A stretch of DNA of 64,000 nt from Arcuatula senhousia (taxonomy: Eukaryota > Mollusca > Bivalvia > Mytilida > Mytilidae). The DNA lies in the NCBI GenBank assembly GCA_963971305.1, contig OZ020311.1:4588001-4652000 (forward strand), written 5' to 3'. Numbering within the stretch: the first letter of the stretch is position 1; every line of letters begins with the position of its first letter. Positions 22,319 to 33,234 of the stretch are shown one piece after another. A program made the position numbers and the translations under genes. Below the pieces are notes generated by a model. That model was given only the letters and a program-made list of their open reading frames with translations. It was not told the DNA's origin and did no database searches.

Positions 22319-22920
22319 ATGACATATCGGATCTGGTCTAGAGAAGTTGAAGATAATCACATTGGTCCTACATGTAACTTTGTACAAAAAAGATTATTCT
22401 CAAGTTTACATTTTCAAATGGGATATCCCTATGTTATGATTCTGTATAGGGAAGTCAAACTGTGGAATGAACTGCCAAATGACTTACGGGGGGGGGGCAA
22501 ATTGAGATTTTATCAAGATTATGATAACTTAATGGGAGGGCAAAACGTGCTCTTGCTCTATTTTCATATAACTACTCGACCATTCTGGAGATACCTCAGA
22601 GTGTAAAAAAATCAAGTAAATTCAAATGTGCCTAATCAATTGCTTAGCTTTACATTGCTAAGCTTTGCTGAATGTTTTAACAGTTTGCTGTGGTTTTTAG
22701 ACCTTTTTAGTGCTACGTGTCACAGTTTTAGCTTATAAATAACCTTTTCATATGCAAATACATATTTTACATGTTGTCCTTTGTGCTTCTTGTGTATTTG
22801 TTCTGCATCATCATGTTATATATGTCTATGCTTGTCTATGTTGTGTTTTTATATGTCCGTTTGTCTGTTTGTTGATAAGATGTACCGACTTTAAGTAAAG
22901 TTTCCTTGACTTGAGTGACT
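22319..22920 (+). pseudogene. Decayed LINE 3' end (reverse transcriptase tail)
   Basis: The frame has the phrase EVKLWNELPNDLR, the signature of the C-terminal end of ORF2 in many non-LTR elements. It is followed by an AT-rich tail closing near 'aagtttccttgacttgag'. A poly-G run and lack of the upstream domains show it is a truncated remnant. 22920-23180 shows nothing else. Confidence 0.55.
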
Positions 22921-23190
22921 TCCAAGGGTTTAACCAGATGTATGCATGGCACCATAACCCATTCTCTCATTCTCAGTGTAAAGTATATTTTGGTACTTAA
23001 AGGACAACCGACTCAATTTCGAAATGCAACTCCAACAGAATAGGTGGTTTCTTTTATCCCTTACCTCAGAGTCCATAACCCTGAAAGATTCACTAGAGGA
23101 ACACATCTTGCAATTAGTGCATTGTTAACAGGGGGACACCATCAATATATCTTATAAAAGTGAGATTAAAAGGCTTTGCCTCTCTCGTAT

Positions 23191-23382
23191 TTATATATTT
23201 ACGTGCTCTCTAAGAAAATCGGTTAAGTCGGAGTATACAAACAAGTCGATGAGAAAAGGCAGCAGATTGTACGCATTGACATGCCGACTAGCCTCAGAAA
23301 AAATATCCTCAAAATGTGACAAATATGTTGTCCATAATAAATCAAGCATATTGCTAGCAGAGTTTGGTTTATGCTTTAACAA
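23191..23382 (-). pseudogene. Reverse transcriptase fragment (same type as 32335-32969)
   Basis: The minus-strand frame contains LLPFLIDLFVYSDLTDFL. This aligns with APLLADLFLYSYETEFL of the larger fragment at 32.3-33.0 kb, including the conserved DLF-YS. Upstream residues (HFEDIF) align with TFGGEIF. Only the fingers/palm boundary remains, and the catalytic region is missing. Confidence 0.5.
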
Positions 23383-23610
23383 ACCTCGTCATTATGATTT
23401 AGAAAACTATGGTCCTTCTTTGTTTGAAGTTCCTGGGTTCACTCTCGAACTAGTTGGTGTTTACTGGCTTTGTCTCTGTCTCATGCGGATGCCCCATGGA
23501 TACTTATGCTTTTCTAAGTCTTAAGGACTATAACACCAACAAAATAATTCGCGAATAAAATATTCCTGGTAATATGCACAAATTAAGATAACAAGTGTGG
23601 CCACTAAAAG

Positions 23611-24945
23611 TATGTCTCGCCTGCCGGCACCATCGCTAAAATCAACTACCTAAGCTTTCATTTCTTGATATAAACACAAAAAGTGTCAGTATACCTAATA
23701 ACAGATGCCTAGTTATTATACTATTCAAGCAATCCATTGTCCACACAAGTATTACAAAAAGTTTTCTGTCTAAAAAAAGACCTAAGTTCACAGAGTCACT
23801 GGAGCGTAAAAATGGGGTCATGGTCACATGGCATGGTGACAGTTGCGTTGTCCATAACCGCAACTGTCTGTTTACCCAATATCAGATGCCTAGCTATTAT
23901 AACTTTCCAGCAATTCATCTTCCATAAAAGTCTTACAAAAAAGTTTTTTGGCCTGAAAAAGACCTAAGTTCACAGAGTCACTGGAGCGTGAAAATGGGGT
24001 CAGGGTCACATGGCATGGTGACAGTTGCATGGACCATAACCTGAACTGTCTGTATACTAAATATCAGATGCCTAGCTATTATACTTTTCAAGCAATTCAT
24101 CGTCCACAAAAGTCTTACAAAAAAGTTTACGGCCTGAAAAAAGACCTAAGTTCACAGAGTCACTGGAGCGTGAAAATGGGGTCAGGGTCACATGGCATGG
24201 TGACAGTTGCATGCACCATAACCTAAACTGTCTGTATACTAAATATCAGATGCCTAGCTATTATACTTTTCAAGCAATTCATCGTCCACAAAAGTCTTAC
24301 AAAAAAGTTTACGGCCTGAAAAAAGACCTAAGTTCACAGAGTCACTGGAGCGTGAAAATGGGGTCAGGGTCAAACGGCATTGGGACAATTGTGTAGACCA
24401 TAACCTGAACTGTCTGTATTCGAAATATCAGATGCCTAGCTATTATACTTTTCAAGCAATTCATCGTCCACAAAAGTCTTACAAAAAAGTTTACGGCCTG
24501 AAAAAAGACCTAAGTTCACAGAGTCACTGGAGCGTGAAAATGGGGTCAGGGTCAAACGGCATGGTGACAGTTGCGTAGACCATAACCTGAACTGTCTGTA
24601 TACCAAATATCAGATGCCTAGCTATTATACTTTTCAAGCAATTCATCGTCCACAAAAGTCTTACAAAAAAGTTTACGGCCTGAAAAAAGATCTAAGTTCA
24701 CAGAGTCACTGGAGCGTGAAAATGGGGTCAGGGTCAAACGGCATGGTGACAGTTGCGTAGACCATAACCTGAACTGTCTGTATACCAAATATCAGATGCC
24801 TAGCTATTATAGTTTTCAAGCAATTCATTGTCCACAAAAGTCTTACAAAAAAGTCTACGCCGCCGCCGTCGCCGCCGCCGCCGTCGCCGGAAAGTAATAC
24901 CTATGTCTCGCCTTCCGCGACTATTCGTCGCAGGCGAGACAAAAA
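23611..24945 (+). repeat. Pearl-like family b (GGCGAGAC termini), 182-bp cores
   Basis: It starts TATGTCTCGCCTGCCGGCAC and ends GTCTCGCC...GGCGAGACAAAAA, a terminal hairpin. Six to seven cores of exactly 182-bp spacing carry 'ttcacagagtcactggagcg' and 'tcagatgcctagctattata'. A GCC/GTC-rich microsatellite follows at 24855-24892. The open frames are translations of the cores. Other copies of this family share the ends but have different cores. Confidence 0.85.
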
Positions 24946-25194
24946 TGGTGTACTCCTTGTATATCAATTTTCGTTTCATTCTGTTCAGTAGTTTAGAAGG
25001 AGTTGCGTTCACAAACTGTGATACAGATTTTCGCCAAAATTTCAAAGTCCTAAGAGCCATAATCTCTACAAAAATTTGCGGATAAAAAATTCCTGTTTAT
25101 ATGCACAACTAAATAGTAAATATTGTGTATGTTAGGGCAAACTAAACCCAATAAGGGCATGGACAGGGGGTGTATAAGGAGGTCGGAGGGTGGG

Positions 25195-25412
25195 CATCAT
25201 AATGACCTCAAAGTTAAGGTTTTATTAGCATCTCGAGATCTACAAGTCCTTGGGTGATGAAACTCAGTATGCATTTGACTCAGTAGTAGCTTAGCACAGT
25301 TGCATTGCCATCTTTTGACTTTGATGTTGATTTTCCGGTTAAGTGACTTTGATGGGTTTTTAGGAAAAACCCGGTATTTCGATGGTACCGGCAGGCGAGA
25401 CATATTGTGGTA
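25195..25412 (-). repeat. Pearl-like family b fragment, reversed
   Basis: Read on the minus strand it starts ATGTCTCGCCTGCCGGTACC and contains a single core of the 28.9-kb type ('gtcacttaaccggaaaatca', 'tgcaactgtgctaagctact'). The right end is missing. Confidence 0.7.
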
Positions 25413-25501
25413 ACTCTTGATTACAAACATACTTAATTTTTTATCATAACAAATACTTTCTAAATATTGACAATTTTAAGTGAGCTCAAAACCTTACTAA
25501 A

Positions 25502-25969
25502 AAAGAGGCTCCCAAGGGACTCGATCGCTCACCCGGTCCTTGGTCATAAGGTTTAGGCAAGCAATAGTTTTTTTTTCTCTATATACAATGGAAGCTTTAA
25601 ATGAAGAGGCCAGAAACCTGAAAAAAAACCCATCTTATTTCTTTTCAATTTTTAATGGTCATGACCGCTTTATAAGGAGTCATCTGACAACTTCGACCTA
25701 TTTTGATTCTGAAGAATGAGGGCTGCATCAGATTTTCTTCATCTAATCCTTTTTATTTGAGAACCAAAAAACCCCTAGTCTTTTTTAAGCAACGGTGGTC
25801 ATGTTTTGTCCAAACAAACTTCTGTGCAGAACATCCTTGGGATCAAGCATACCAAGTTTTATCAATTCTGTTCAGAAGTTTCAAAGGAGATTTAACATGT
25901 TTACAGACTACGGCGGACGCGAAGTGATGGCAATAGCTCATAGTGGATTAACGGTCCAGGTGAGCTAAT
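25502..25969 (+). repeat. Pearl-like family a, minimal copy
   Basis: It runs from AAGAGGCTCCCAAGGGACTC to GGTCCAGGTGAGCTAA with about one diverged core. It preserves both family ends and is the shortest member here. Confidence 0.8.
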
Positions 25970-26329
25970 AAGCAAAGGCACTTGTTTCAGAAAAAATAGC
26001 CCAAACAACAAAAACAATATTGTGTTAGAGAAAAGGAGCATATTTTTGCCTGTGCTAATAAGCCCTATAAGGAGTCATTTGATGAGATCCACCACATTAG
26101 CACATTTGCTTCATAAATGCATTAATATATGCAATAGTAATAAACATTGAAAATGATATTTTACATTAAATTGGGTAATTAAAGAGAGTTACCTGTCCAA
26201 ATTAGTTTGAAACGGGCCAGACAATATATCGTGACTTGATGGACAAGAAAATGTCACTCTATGGAACCTTAGCAATTCTATGTTCTTTTTGTACTGCTTG
26301 AGTATGATTGTCCATCTGTTAGAAACACA

Positions 26330-26440
26330 CTGGTCTGGAAGTCGGTTCGAAAGTACCGTCTATCCTGCTAATTTCAAAATCATTCTCATGTACGGTTTCT
26401 GGGAAAAGCTTGACCGAAAACGGAGTTGAACGATCTGTTA
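26330..26440 (-). repeat. Single diverged core of the 1955-3150 family
   Basis: The minus strand reads 'tttcccagaaaccgtacatg' then 'agaatgattttgaaa', matching phrases at 3040-3075 and 56410-56610. No gene is present. Confidence 0.5.
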
Positions 26441-26529
26441 TCACTCCTTCTAAACCACTATATGGAATTTCATGAACATTTTACACCTGTAATGTTTTTG
26501 ATTTGATGTAGATACGTCCCTTATATTAT

Positions 26530-27445
26530 TATGACCCGACCACGTTTGTGGATCGGCCTTATAGTTTTATCCTTGTCCGTCCGTCCGTAATACTTTGGTT
26601 AAGGTCCATTACTTAGATACTAGATGTTGGAGGTCAATGATGTTTCACCACAAGATGCGACTTGGGTAGGGCTACACCACCCACTAGAAATTAGGTCACT
26701 GTGACCTATGTTTTATGCATGAACGACGCTGTTTAATTTCTTGGTTAAGGTCCATAACTTATTACATGTTGGGGGTCAATATTTCACCACTAGATGTGTC
26801 TTGGGTAAGTTGACTCCACTCACTAGAAATTACGTCACTGTGACCTATATTTAACGCATGAATGACTTTGGTTAAGGTCCATATCTCGGATATGGACTAC
26901 ATATTGGGGGTTGATGGTATTTCACCGCTAGGTGTCTTGGGTATCATGACACCTATCAATAGAAATTGGGTCTTTGTGACCTATATTTTATGCATGAAAA
27001 ACTTTGGTTAAGGTCCATATCTAATGTTAGGGGTCAATGATGATACTATACATCCTTCATTTTCCACCTGTATACGTAGGTAATCTTAGGTCTAACATCC
27101 ATCTTTTTCTGTGACCAATCAACCATGAAGTTGATAAGAAATGTACAATATTATGAGGCTTTTTGTTTGTTCATATATTGATGTTTATGTGTACAATGTT
27201 TCATGATGGTACCACACTTCTTAGGAAAATTCAAGAAATTGATTCAACTGTAGATCCAAAGTATACCCCTTAGGAATTTTTTAAAGATTTTTGTTAGTCA
27301 TATCCTGTCTATTCGTAAAAAGTTTCATGATGATACTTAACCACATCTGTGCTAGAGTAATATAAAACCTGTATGTTAACTGGATTTGGGACGGATGAAC
27401 ATATTGAACACTGTTTGCCCATATATACTTTCCTTAATAGAGCAT
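26530..27445 (+). repeat. Pearl-like array with 'ttggttaaggtccat' cores
   Basis: It begins with a short hairpin 'gacccgaccacgtttgtggatcgg' and CCGTCCGTCCGT, then about four cores of ~140 bp ('ttggttaaggtccata', 'ggtcaatgat', 'gaaattaggtcactgtgacc'). The right end near 27440 is diverged. 27445-28200 is AT-rich with no gene apart from the 3' flank of the next locus. Confidence 0.65.
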
Positions 27446-28237
27446 AAAAATCATTCAAATTATCTCCCCTGAATGATATCCATCAGCAACAGTTTTTCAT
27501 GTGCATATTCATTTGGGTTTTATTTCTCCCTTCATTTCAAGTTTCATCAAGCATCTAGAAGTTGCCCTTACATGATATGTGAAAACCAATTCCTATATAT
27601 TCTCTATTTGGGTGTCAGTGTCTAACAAAAGAGAAGGGACGCTCCAATTCTTCTATCCTTGGGAAATTATTTTAGGCAGAATTTTTTTCTAACTTTTATA
27701 TGATCTGCAAAAGTTTGGTTCTCAATTTGTCAGATGTATTACACACTAGTGACTAGTGACTACTAAGGTTTCAACAGAACTAAAAAAACCTGCATTATTT
27801 GAATTTATTTCCAGACCATTACTTCTTTATGGAGTAATAATTTGTTTCTACCTTAATTTGTTAAATGATTGAATATTGTGATGTTTTTTTCTTCTTCAAT
27901 AAGACATTAAGACATAAATAACTTTTTTCTTTGTTTTATTTTTTTTTCACATACAATATACCTGTACATGTAAAATCTGATTCAGACTTAAATAATTCAT
28001 CTTCATAATATGAGTATTAAAATGAATCATGATAAAAAAATCAAAAGCAGATCCTTAACAAAAGAGTTAAAAATTTTGACAATATAAAGTGTAATCTAAA
28101 AATTATAGTTTGAAGTTTTTGAGGTAAAACATAAATAATATAAATCTATACTATTAACACATTTACAATGACCATCCACACGACATAGATGTTTATAATA
28201 CAATGTGGTGGTGCGAAACTACAATTGAAGAGATCAT

Positions 28238-29891
28238 CTACTTCTTTTTGCCTTTTGCTGCTTTCTTCGTTGCAGTTTTCTTCCCTGCTCTTTTCACTGC
28301 CTTCTTGGCTGGTTTCTTTGCAGCCTTCTTTGGAGACTTAGCCTTTGCTAGAAAAAAAGTGGTCATGATAATTAATATTGGACACAGTAAAATATACTTA
28401 TAATTACATAATGTTCGTTTCTCATTTTTTGATGACTTAAATTGTACATGTAACTTCAATGGGTTATTAATTCTAAAATTAAAGTTCATGATTTACATAC
28501 ATGTAGATTGCCATTATAAAAGTTAAAACTGTTAACCAGTTACTATCTAAATTTATCCTTTTCAACTTTTCTATTTGCATTAATATGGGTACAACATGTA
28601 TCATTGAATTGGCTAGGTCTTTTATTCACATTGAAGTGTCTAGGTCCTGTATACATTGTATTGTTTTTCCTGTTTTTTTTTAACTCAGTCATTGCGAAAT
28701 TTGATTATAACTTGTTGAACCTTAACACATATTTATACTGTCAGACCAACTCAACATTTCAATTGTAAATTTAACAAATTTGCAAGACCAGAGTTAAATT
28801 CATGCATCTTTTGCCAATTGGGTCCAGCAAGGCACATTTCAAAAAGAAAAAGAAGACAAGAGTTAACACTAAAGTATGTCTCGCCTGCCGGCACCATCAG
28901 AAACAATTATTCTTTCTTACTTCCACTATATTTTGAATTTACATGGATTTTCAGTTTCTGAGATCAAAAGATGTTTATAGAACCTAAACATTGCAAATAT
29001 ATGCAATAAAAATAATCAAAGTCACTCAACCGGAAAATCAAGGTCGAGCTCAAAAGATGAGGATGTAACTATGCTAAGCTACTACTGGGACATATGCATA
29101 CCAAGTTTCATCAACCTAGGACTTATAGTTCTTGAGATATGGAGGTGCTCGCAAAACTTTTCCATTGCTATTATATGTATTGAAAATTGTCAAAGTCACT
29201 CAACTGAAAAATCAAGGTCAAGGTCAAAAGATGGGGATGCAACTGTGCTGAGCTACTACTGGGGCATACCCATACCAAGTTTCATCAACCTAGGACCTAT
29301 AGTTCTTTAGATATGGAGTTGCTCGCAAAACTTTTCCATTGCTATTATATGTATTGAAAATTGTCAAAGTCACTCAACCGAAAAATCAAGGTCAAGGTCA
29401 AAAGATGGGGATGCAACTGTGCTAAGCTACTACTGGGGCATATGCATACCAAGTTTCATCAACCTAGGACTTATAGCTCTTGAGATATGGAGGTGCTCGC
29501 AAAACTTTTCCATTGCTATTATATGTATTGAAAATTGTTAAAGTCACTCAACCGGAAAATCAAGGTCAAGGTCAAAAGATGGGGATGCAACTGTGCTAAG
29601 CTACTACTGGGGCATATGCATACCAAGTTTCATCAACCCAGGACCTATAGTTCTTGAGATATGGAGGTGCTCATAAAACTTTTCCAAAAAGTTAACGCCG
29701 CCGTCGCCGTCGCCGCCGCCGCCGTCGCCGCCGGTAAAGTAACACCTATGTCCCGCTCTGCTTCGCAGGCGAGACAAAAAAACGAAATCTGTTTTAGATG
29801 ATGCACCAAGCATGCTCTTCTTTTCTGTCAGTCATTACATACCTGCTCCGGCTTCCTTCTTTGGGCGACCTCTGCCTTTTGTAGCTGCCAT
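28238..29891 (-). CDS. Small AT-hook / Lys-Ala-rich chromatin protein
   Basis: Two coding exons on the minus strand, 29891-29843 (16 codons plus 1 nt) and 28347-28238, joined in phase across a GT-AG intron. A candidate non-coding 5' exon ends at 31263. The product is 52 residues. An N-terminal AT-hook-like core (KGRGRPKK, residues 5-12) is followed by histone-H1-tail-like repeats of Lys, Ala and Pro (SPKKAAKKPAKKAVKR). Such composition binds the DNA minor groove and linker DNA in the nucleus. It resembles HMGA-type proteins and the short basic H1-like proteins of molluscs. A single AT hook makes it smaller than typical HMGA. I infer a non-histone chromosomal protein and cannot name an orthologue. 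The first ATG is in the hook exon, 13 nt past the acceptor. A family b pearl-like element occupies the intron. Confidence 0.7.
28875..29780 (+). repeat. Pearl-like family b in intron, ~178-bp cores
   Basis: It has the same left end (TATGTCTCGCCTGCCGGCAC) and right end (TTCGCAGGCGAGACAAAAA) as 23611-24945, and the same GCC/GTC microsatellite. The four cores are unrelated in phrase ('gtcactcaaccggaaaatca', 'aagtttcatcaacctaggac'). It lies within the intron of the chromatin-protein gene, on the opposite strand. Confidence 0.85.
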
Positions 29892-31262
29892 TATGAGCAA
29901 TTAACTGAAAACAATATGGAAAGATTAATATTTGATTATTGAAATAAGTGTATAATTGATATCATCACATAAATATACAATGTACATGAATGTGGCTTCT
30001 GTATCAGATATTGTGCACACTGTTGTTAACCAAATACAGTTAACTACTAATAAAATTTGTAAAGCATCAATCTATGGTTACCTCAAGGGTCATACAATGT
30101 ATATGAAAATCTTTAATTTATTTTATGCTTTATTATATGTGTTTTGTACAAAAATGTAGCTATTTGTTACAATGTATTTGTGCATTTTTTTCCTGTGAAG
30201 CAGAATTCATTGATCCAGTTAGATCACTGTGTTTCAACTACCCCAGCAAAAATGTTTCGTCTTCAGGCAATCTAAAAATAGAATATTGACGGGCATACAG
30301 AATGTGACTTTTCCTTCTCAATGAACATGTACTAAAATTTGATAAAATTATTTGTTAAGATAATATTGTGAACCTATTCATCAAAAACTGTGCACTAATT
30401 CTCAATGTTAGCATGAATATAAGACATAGAAAATACAGGACCCAGATTCGTGAGGTCAAAAAATGTAAACAATCGATAACCGGTCATCGCTAAAAATTAA
30501 TTCCTTGTTTATGATGCTTATATCCCACAAAATTGTACGATTTTTGGTGAGAGGTTTAATAATGTCATAATATTCTAGCTGTACTAAAATTGAAATAAAA
30601 TTGGGACTTTGTGCCCCTTTCTGTATTTCTGTCAGACGACCTTGAGACAAAACATTTTTTACAAGGGTAGTTGAGACACAGTGTAGATACAGTTAGAATT
30701 GTTCATGATTGTTCACAATGTAATTAATTGATCAATTACTTATTAAATTGATGTCAGTGATGATATATAACCAAATAACAAAGTTACAATTTAAGGTTAA
30801 AAATAAAAATGCTAAAGAAAATAACATATAAAATTTCAAGCTTTTTGTCCAAACTTCTCTGCAAACATTTCAGAAAGATCTGTCACTTGTACAAATTTAT
30901 TTTTCATCACAAACAAGAAATAGAAACTGAACCTCATTATTAAAATAATATTCTTTTCTTTGATATCATTATTAAGGCTGCAAAATATTTGAGGAAAACG
31001 TAACAGTCTACGCACTTCTAAAGACAAATACCAAGAAAAACTCCTGTTTTTGTTGATTATTTATACAATGGGGGCAATGGCGGATAAAAATATTGACTTC
31101 ACAAACACTGAGACAGAATTCATGAACAGTTTACAAAAGTAATAAACCTGTTCGTTGTCAAACTTTGAAAAAGCGCTTAAAGCAGTTATTGCATGAACTT
31201 ACTTATATTTTTCTATGTTTTGTAAGTCTATAAAGGAAACGTGGAGAGAGAAAAATACTTAC

Positions 31263-31310
31263 CAGTAACTTGATGAAGGGACGCTATCGGTAGAATAAAG
31301 CAAAATAAAC
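31263..31310 (-). other. Candidate 5' UTR exon of the chromatin-protein gene
   Basis: On the minus strand 'ATCAAGTTACTG' is followed by a strong donor GTAAGTATTT at 31262. The next acceptor downstream on that strand is TTTCAG at the ATG exon (29904). The 5' end is a guess because no TATA box is obvious. Confidence 0.4.
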
Positions 31311-31589
31311 CCAGAGCGGGCTTTGAGAAAATTAGCGAATCAAAATTCACTTTACAAATCTTCTCTGAATGAACGACTAATCAAAACCTAGGTAACAACT
31401 GTAAATAGAAATATTGACTGACGCGCCCTTTGACTTCGACATGTGATTGGTCGAAGCAAAAAGTATGAACCAAAAATAGCTTTGTGTTTATTTTCTTCAA
31501 TTACCGTCTTTCACCTAAAAATCACTCCGCCACTAAAAAGTCGTTTCGGTGCAAATGAATTGAAAAAAAACCAAACTATTAAATAAATA

Positions 31590-31800
31590 AATGAGGGTCG
31601 GGAAGACCTTTTCCGGGACGCCAGGATTGGCCATATTATTTAACGGGAATTCGGGAAAAGCGACTAGCGGGACACGTGAACCTGCATTTTATTTTTCGGG
31701 ATGCGGGATCGGTAGTTTTTATTCCGGGTTTTTATTATCCGGGAAAATGGGATTATAAAATTATTTTGACGGGAATTCGGGATAGGACCCCCCCTCCCCT
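31590..31800. repeat. CGGGAATTCGGGA-rich repeat patch
   Basis: Short phrases such as 'acgggaattcggga', 'cgggatgcggga' and 'ttccgggttt' recur several times here. They match, in reverse, phrases in the loop of the 8943-9982 fold-back element ('gatcccgaatttccg'). 31800-32330 shows no gene. Confidence 0.55.
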
Positions 31801-32334
31801 CCCCCATAAATGAATAAAACAAAGATAAAAATTAAAAAGAAATAAAAGAATATCATCAGAAATGTTTAATTAGGGAGGCATTTTCAAATACAATGTACAG
31901 TATAAACCAAGCTAATTGGTTAAACCATAGACCCGGGCACGTGAGAAAATTATTAAAAGAGTTATTGGAAAAAAAACCTTTAGAATCATAAGCAATTTAT
32001 ACCAAACAAAGGTAATAGCAAAACTACCGAACTTGAATGATCAATCTCATAGTCCAGATCGAGAAAACGACAAAAACGTATCAGTTATACCGTAGAATTG
32101 GTGGATCGCAATGGTCCTGACTTGGTACTGAGACACTAATTAATTTGATATGATTTTCTCAGCTTGGTACAGGCATTTCAAACGAAATGGTGGGTTAAAC
32201 CAGGTTTTATGGCGCCAAACCTCCCTCTTCCATTGCGATCTTAGGATCCGATAATGACCATAGAACACAACATAGTTGTGAGACACAATAGGGATATTGA
32301 GGTGATCATCTCAGTACAGCAGACCAGTCAAACA

Positions 32335-32975
32335 CTAATTAAAACAATTAACTATCATATCTTTTAACTCAATTTTGAACTTTTCTACTAGTGCCGTTGA
32401 TAACGAAGAAATATTTTTTTTTAGTGATCGTATGAGACGTATATATATAATTTTCTTATAGCCCTGCTCCAAAAGTCGGTCACGAAGAAATCGGTGTCTG
32501 ATTAAAAAATCTGTGAAATGTGTGCAAGCTCTGGCATATCGAATAAGTTGTGAAATATAAACACCGTATGCAGGAGAAGTAGGTATATTACTCTGTAGAT
32601 TAGGAAAATTAATAATTTGAAAATTAAAATCGTCTCGTTTATCGTAAATTTTTGTACTGAGATGACCACCTGGGTCAAATTCGAGGTGCAAATCCAAGAA
32701 AGACGTGAAGCAATTTGATTCGGTGGTCTCTTTAATCTCCAATTCCGGAGGATATATTGAAGGAATCCATCTACCAAATGAAGTGTTATTGACAGAAAGG
32801 ACATCATCAATGACCTTGCCTCTTTCATCTTCTTGTTCTTTACGAGTCTTTGAAGAAATTCAGTCTCGTAAGAGTATAAAAACAAATCGGCGAGGAGAGG
32901 AGCACAGTTTGTGCCCATTAGAATGCCGATTTGTTGTTGAAAAATCTCTCCTCCGAAGGTGACAAACATATATTT
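32335..32975 (-). pseudogene. Frameshifted reverse transcriptase fragment (Penelope-like candidate)
   Basis: Two overlapping minus-strand frames form one RT. The upstream frame has TFGGEIFQQQIGILMGTNCA and APLLADLFLYSYETEFL. The second continues with FTSFLDLHLEFDPGG, KIYDKRDDFNFQIINFP and YGVYISQLIRYARAC. These phrases are typical of a family of RT proteins common in marine invertebrates that I associate with Penelope-like elements. A GIY-YIG endonuclease, which would settle it, is absent. A frameshift near 32740 and loss of both ends make it non-functional. A smaller fragment of the same type is at 23191. Confidence 0.7.
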
Positions 32976-33234
32976 GACGGATTCTTCATGTCATACTGGA
33001 GCTAGATTAAGACTTTTTTGGCTGGAAATCGGACGAAAAAGCAGTAGATTGTCAACGTCCATCCAAATTACATTTGTATGTTTATTGACAGGAACAACGT
33101 GTGCCAATTCTACCTGGGTTCACTGATAAATGGCATTAATCTCCATCTGTTTATACAATCATTAGGACAATATTAGGGCAATACAATTTCAATTCCGTGA
33201 CAATTTTACCCGTAAAACTGAAGTCTATTCACCT

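Noticed and set aside
24800..25085. Arg-rich frames (RRRRRRRRRRR), possible nuclear protein
   Set aside because: The Arg run is the GCC/GTC microsatellite of a pearl-like element and appears on both strands.
30836..31027. Minus-strand frame ending FVQVTDLSEMFAEKFGQKA with an acceptor-like TTTTGCAG
   Set aside because: Plausible as a terminal exon, but it lies alone in an intron with no partner exon and no recognisable similarity; too weak to list.
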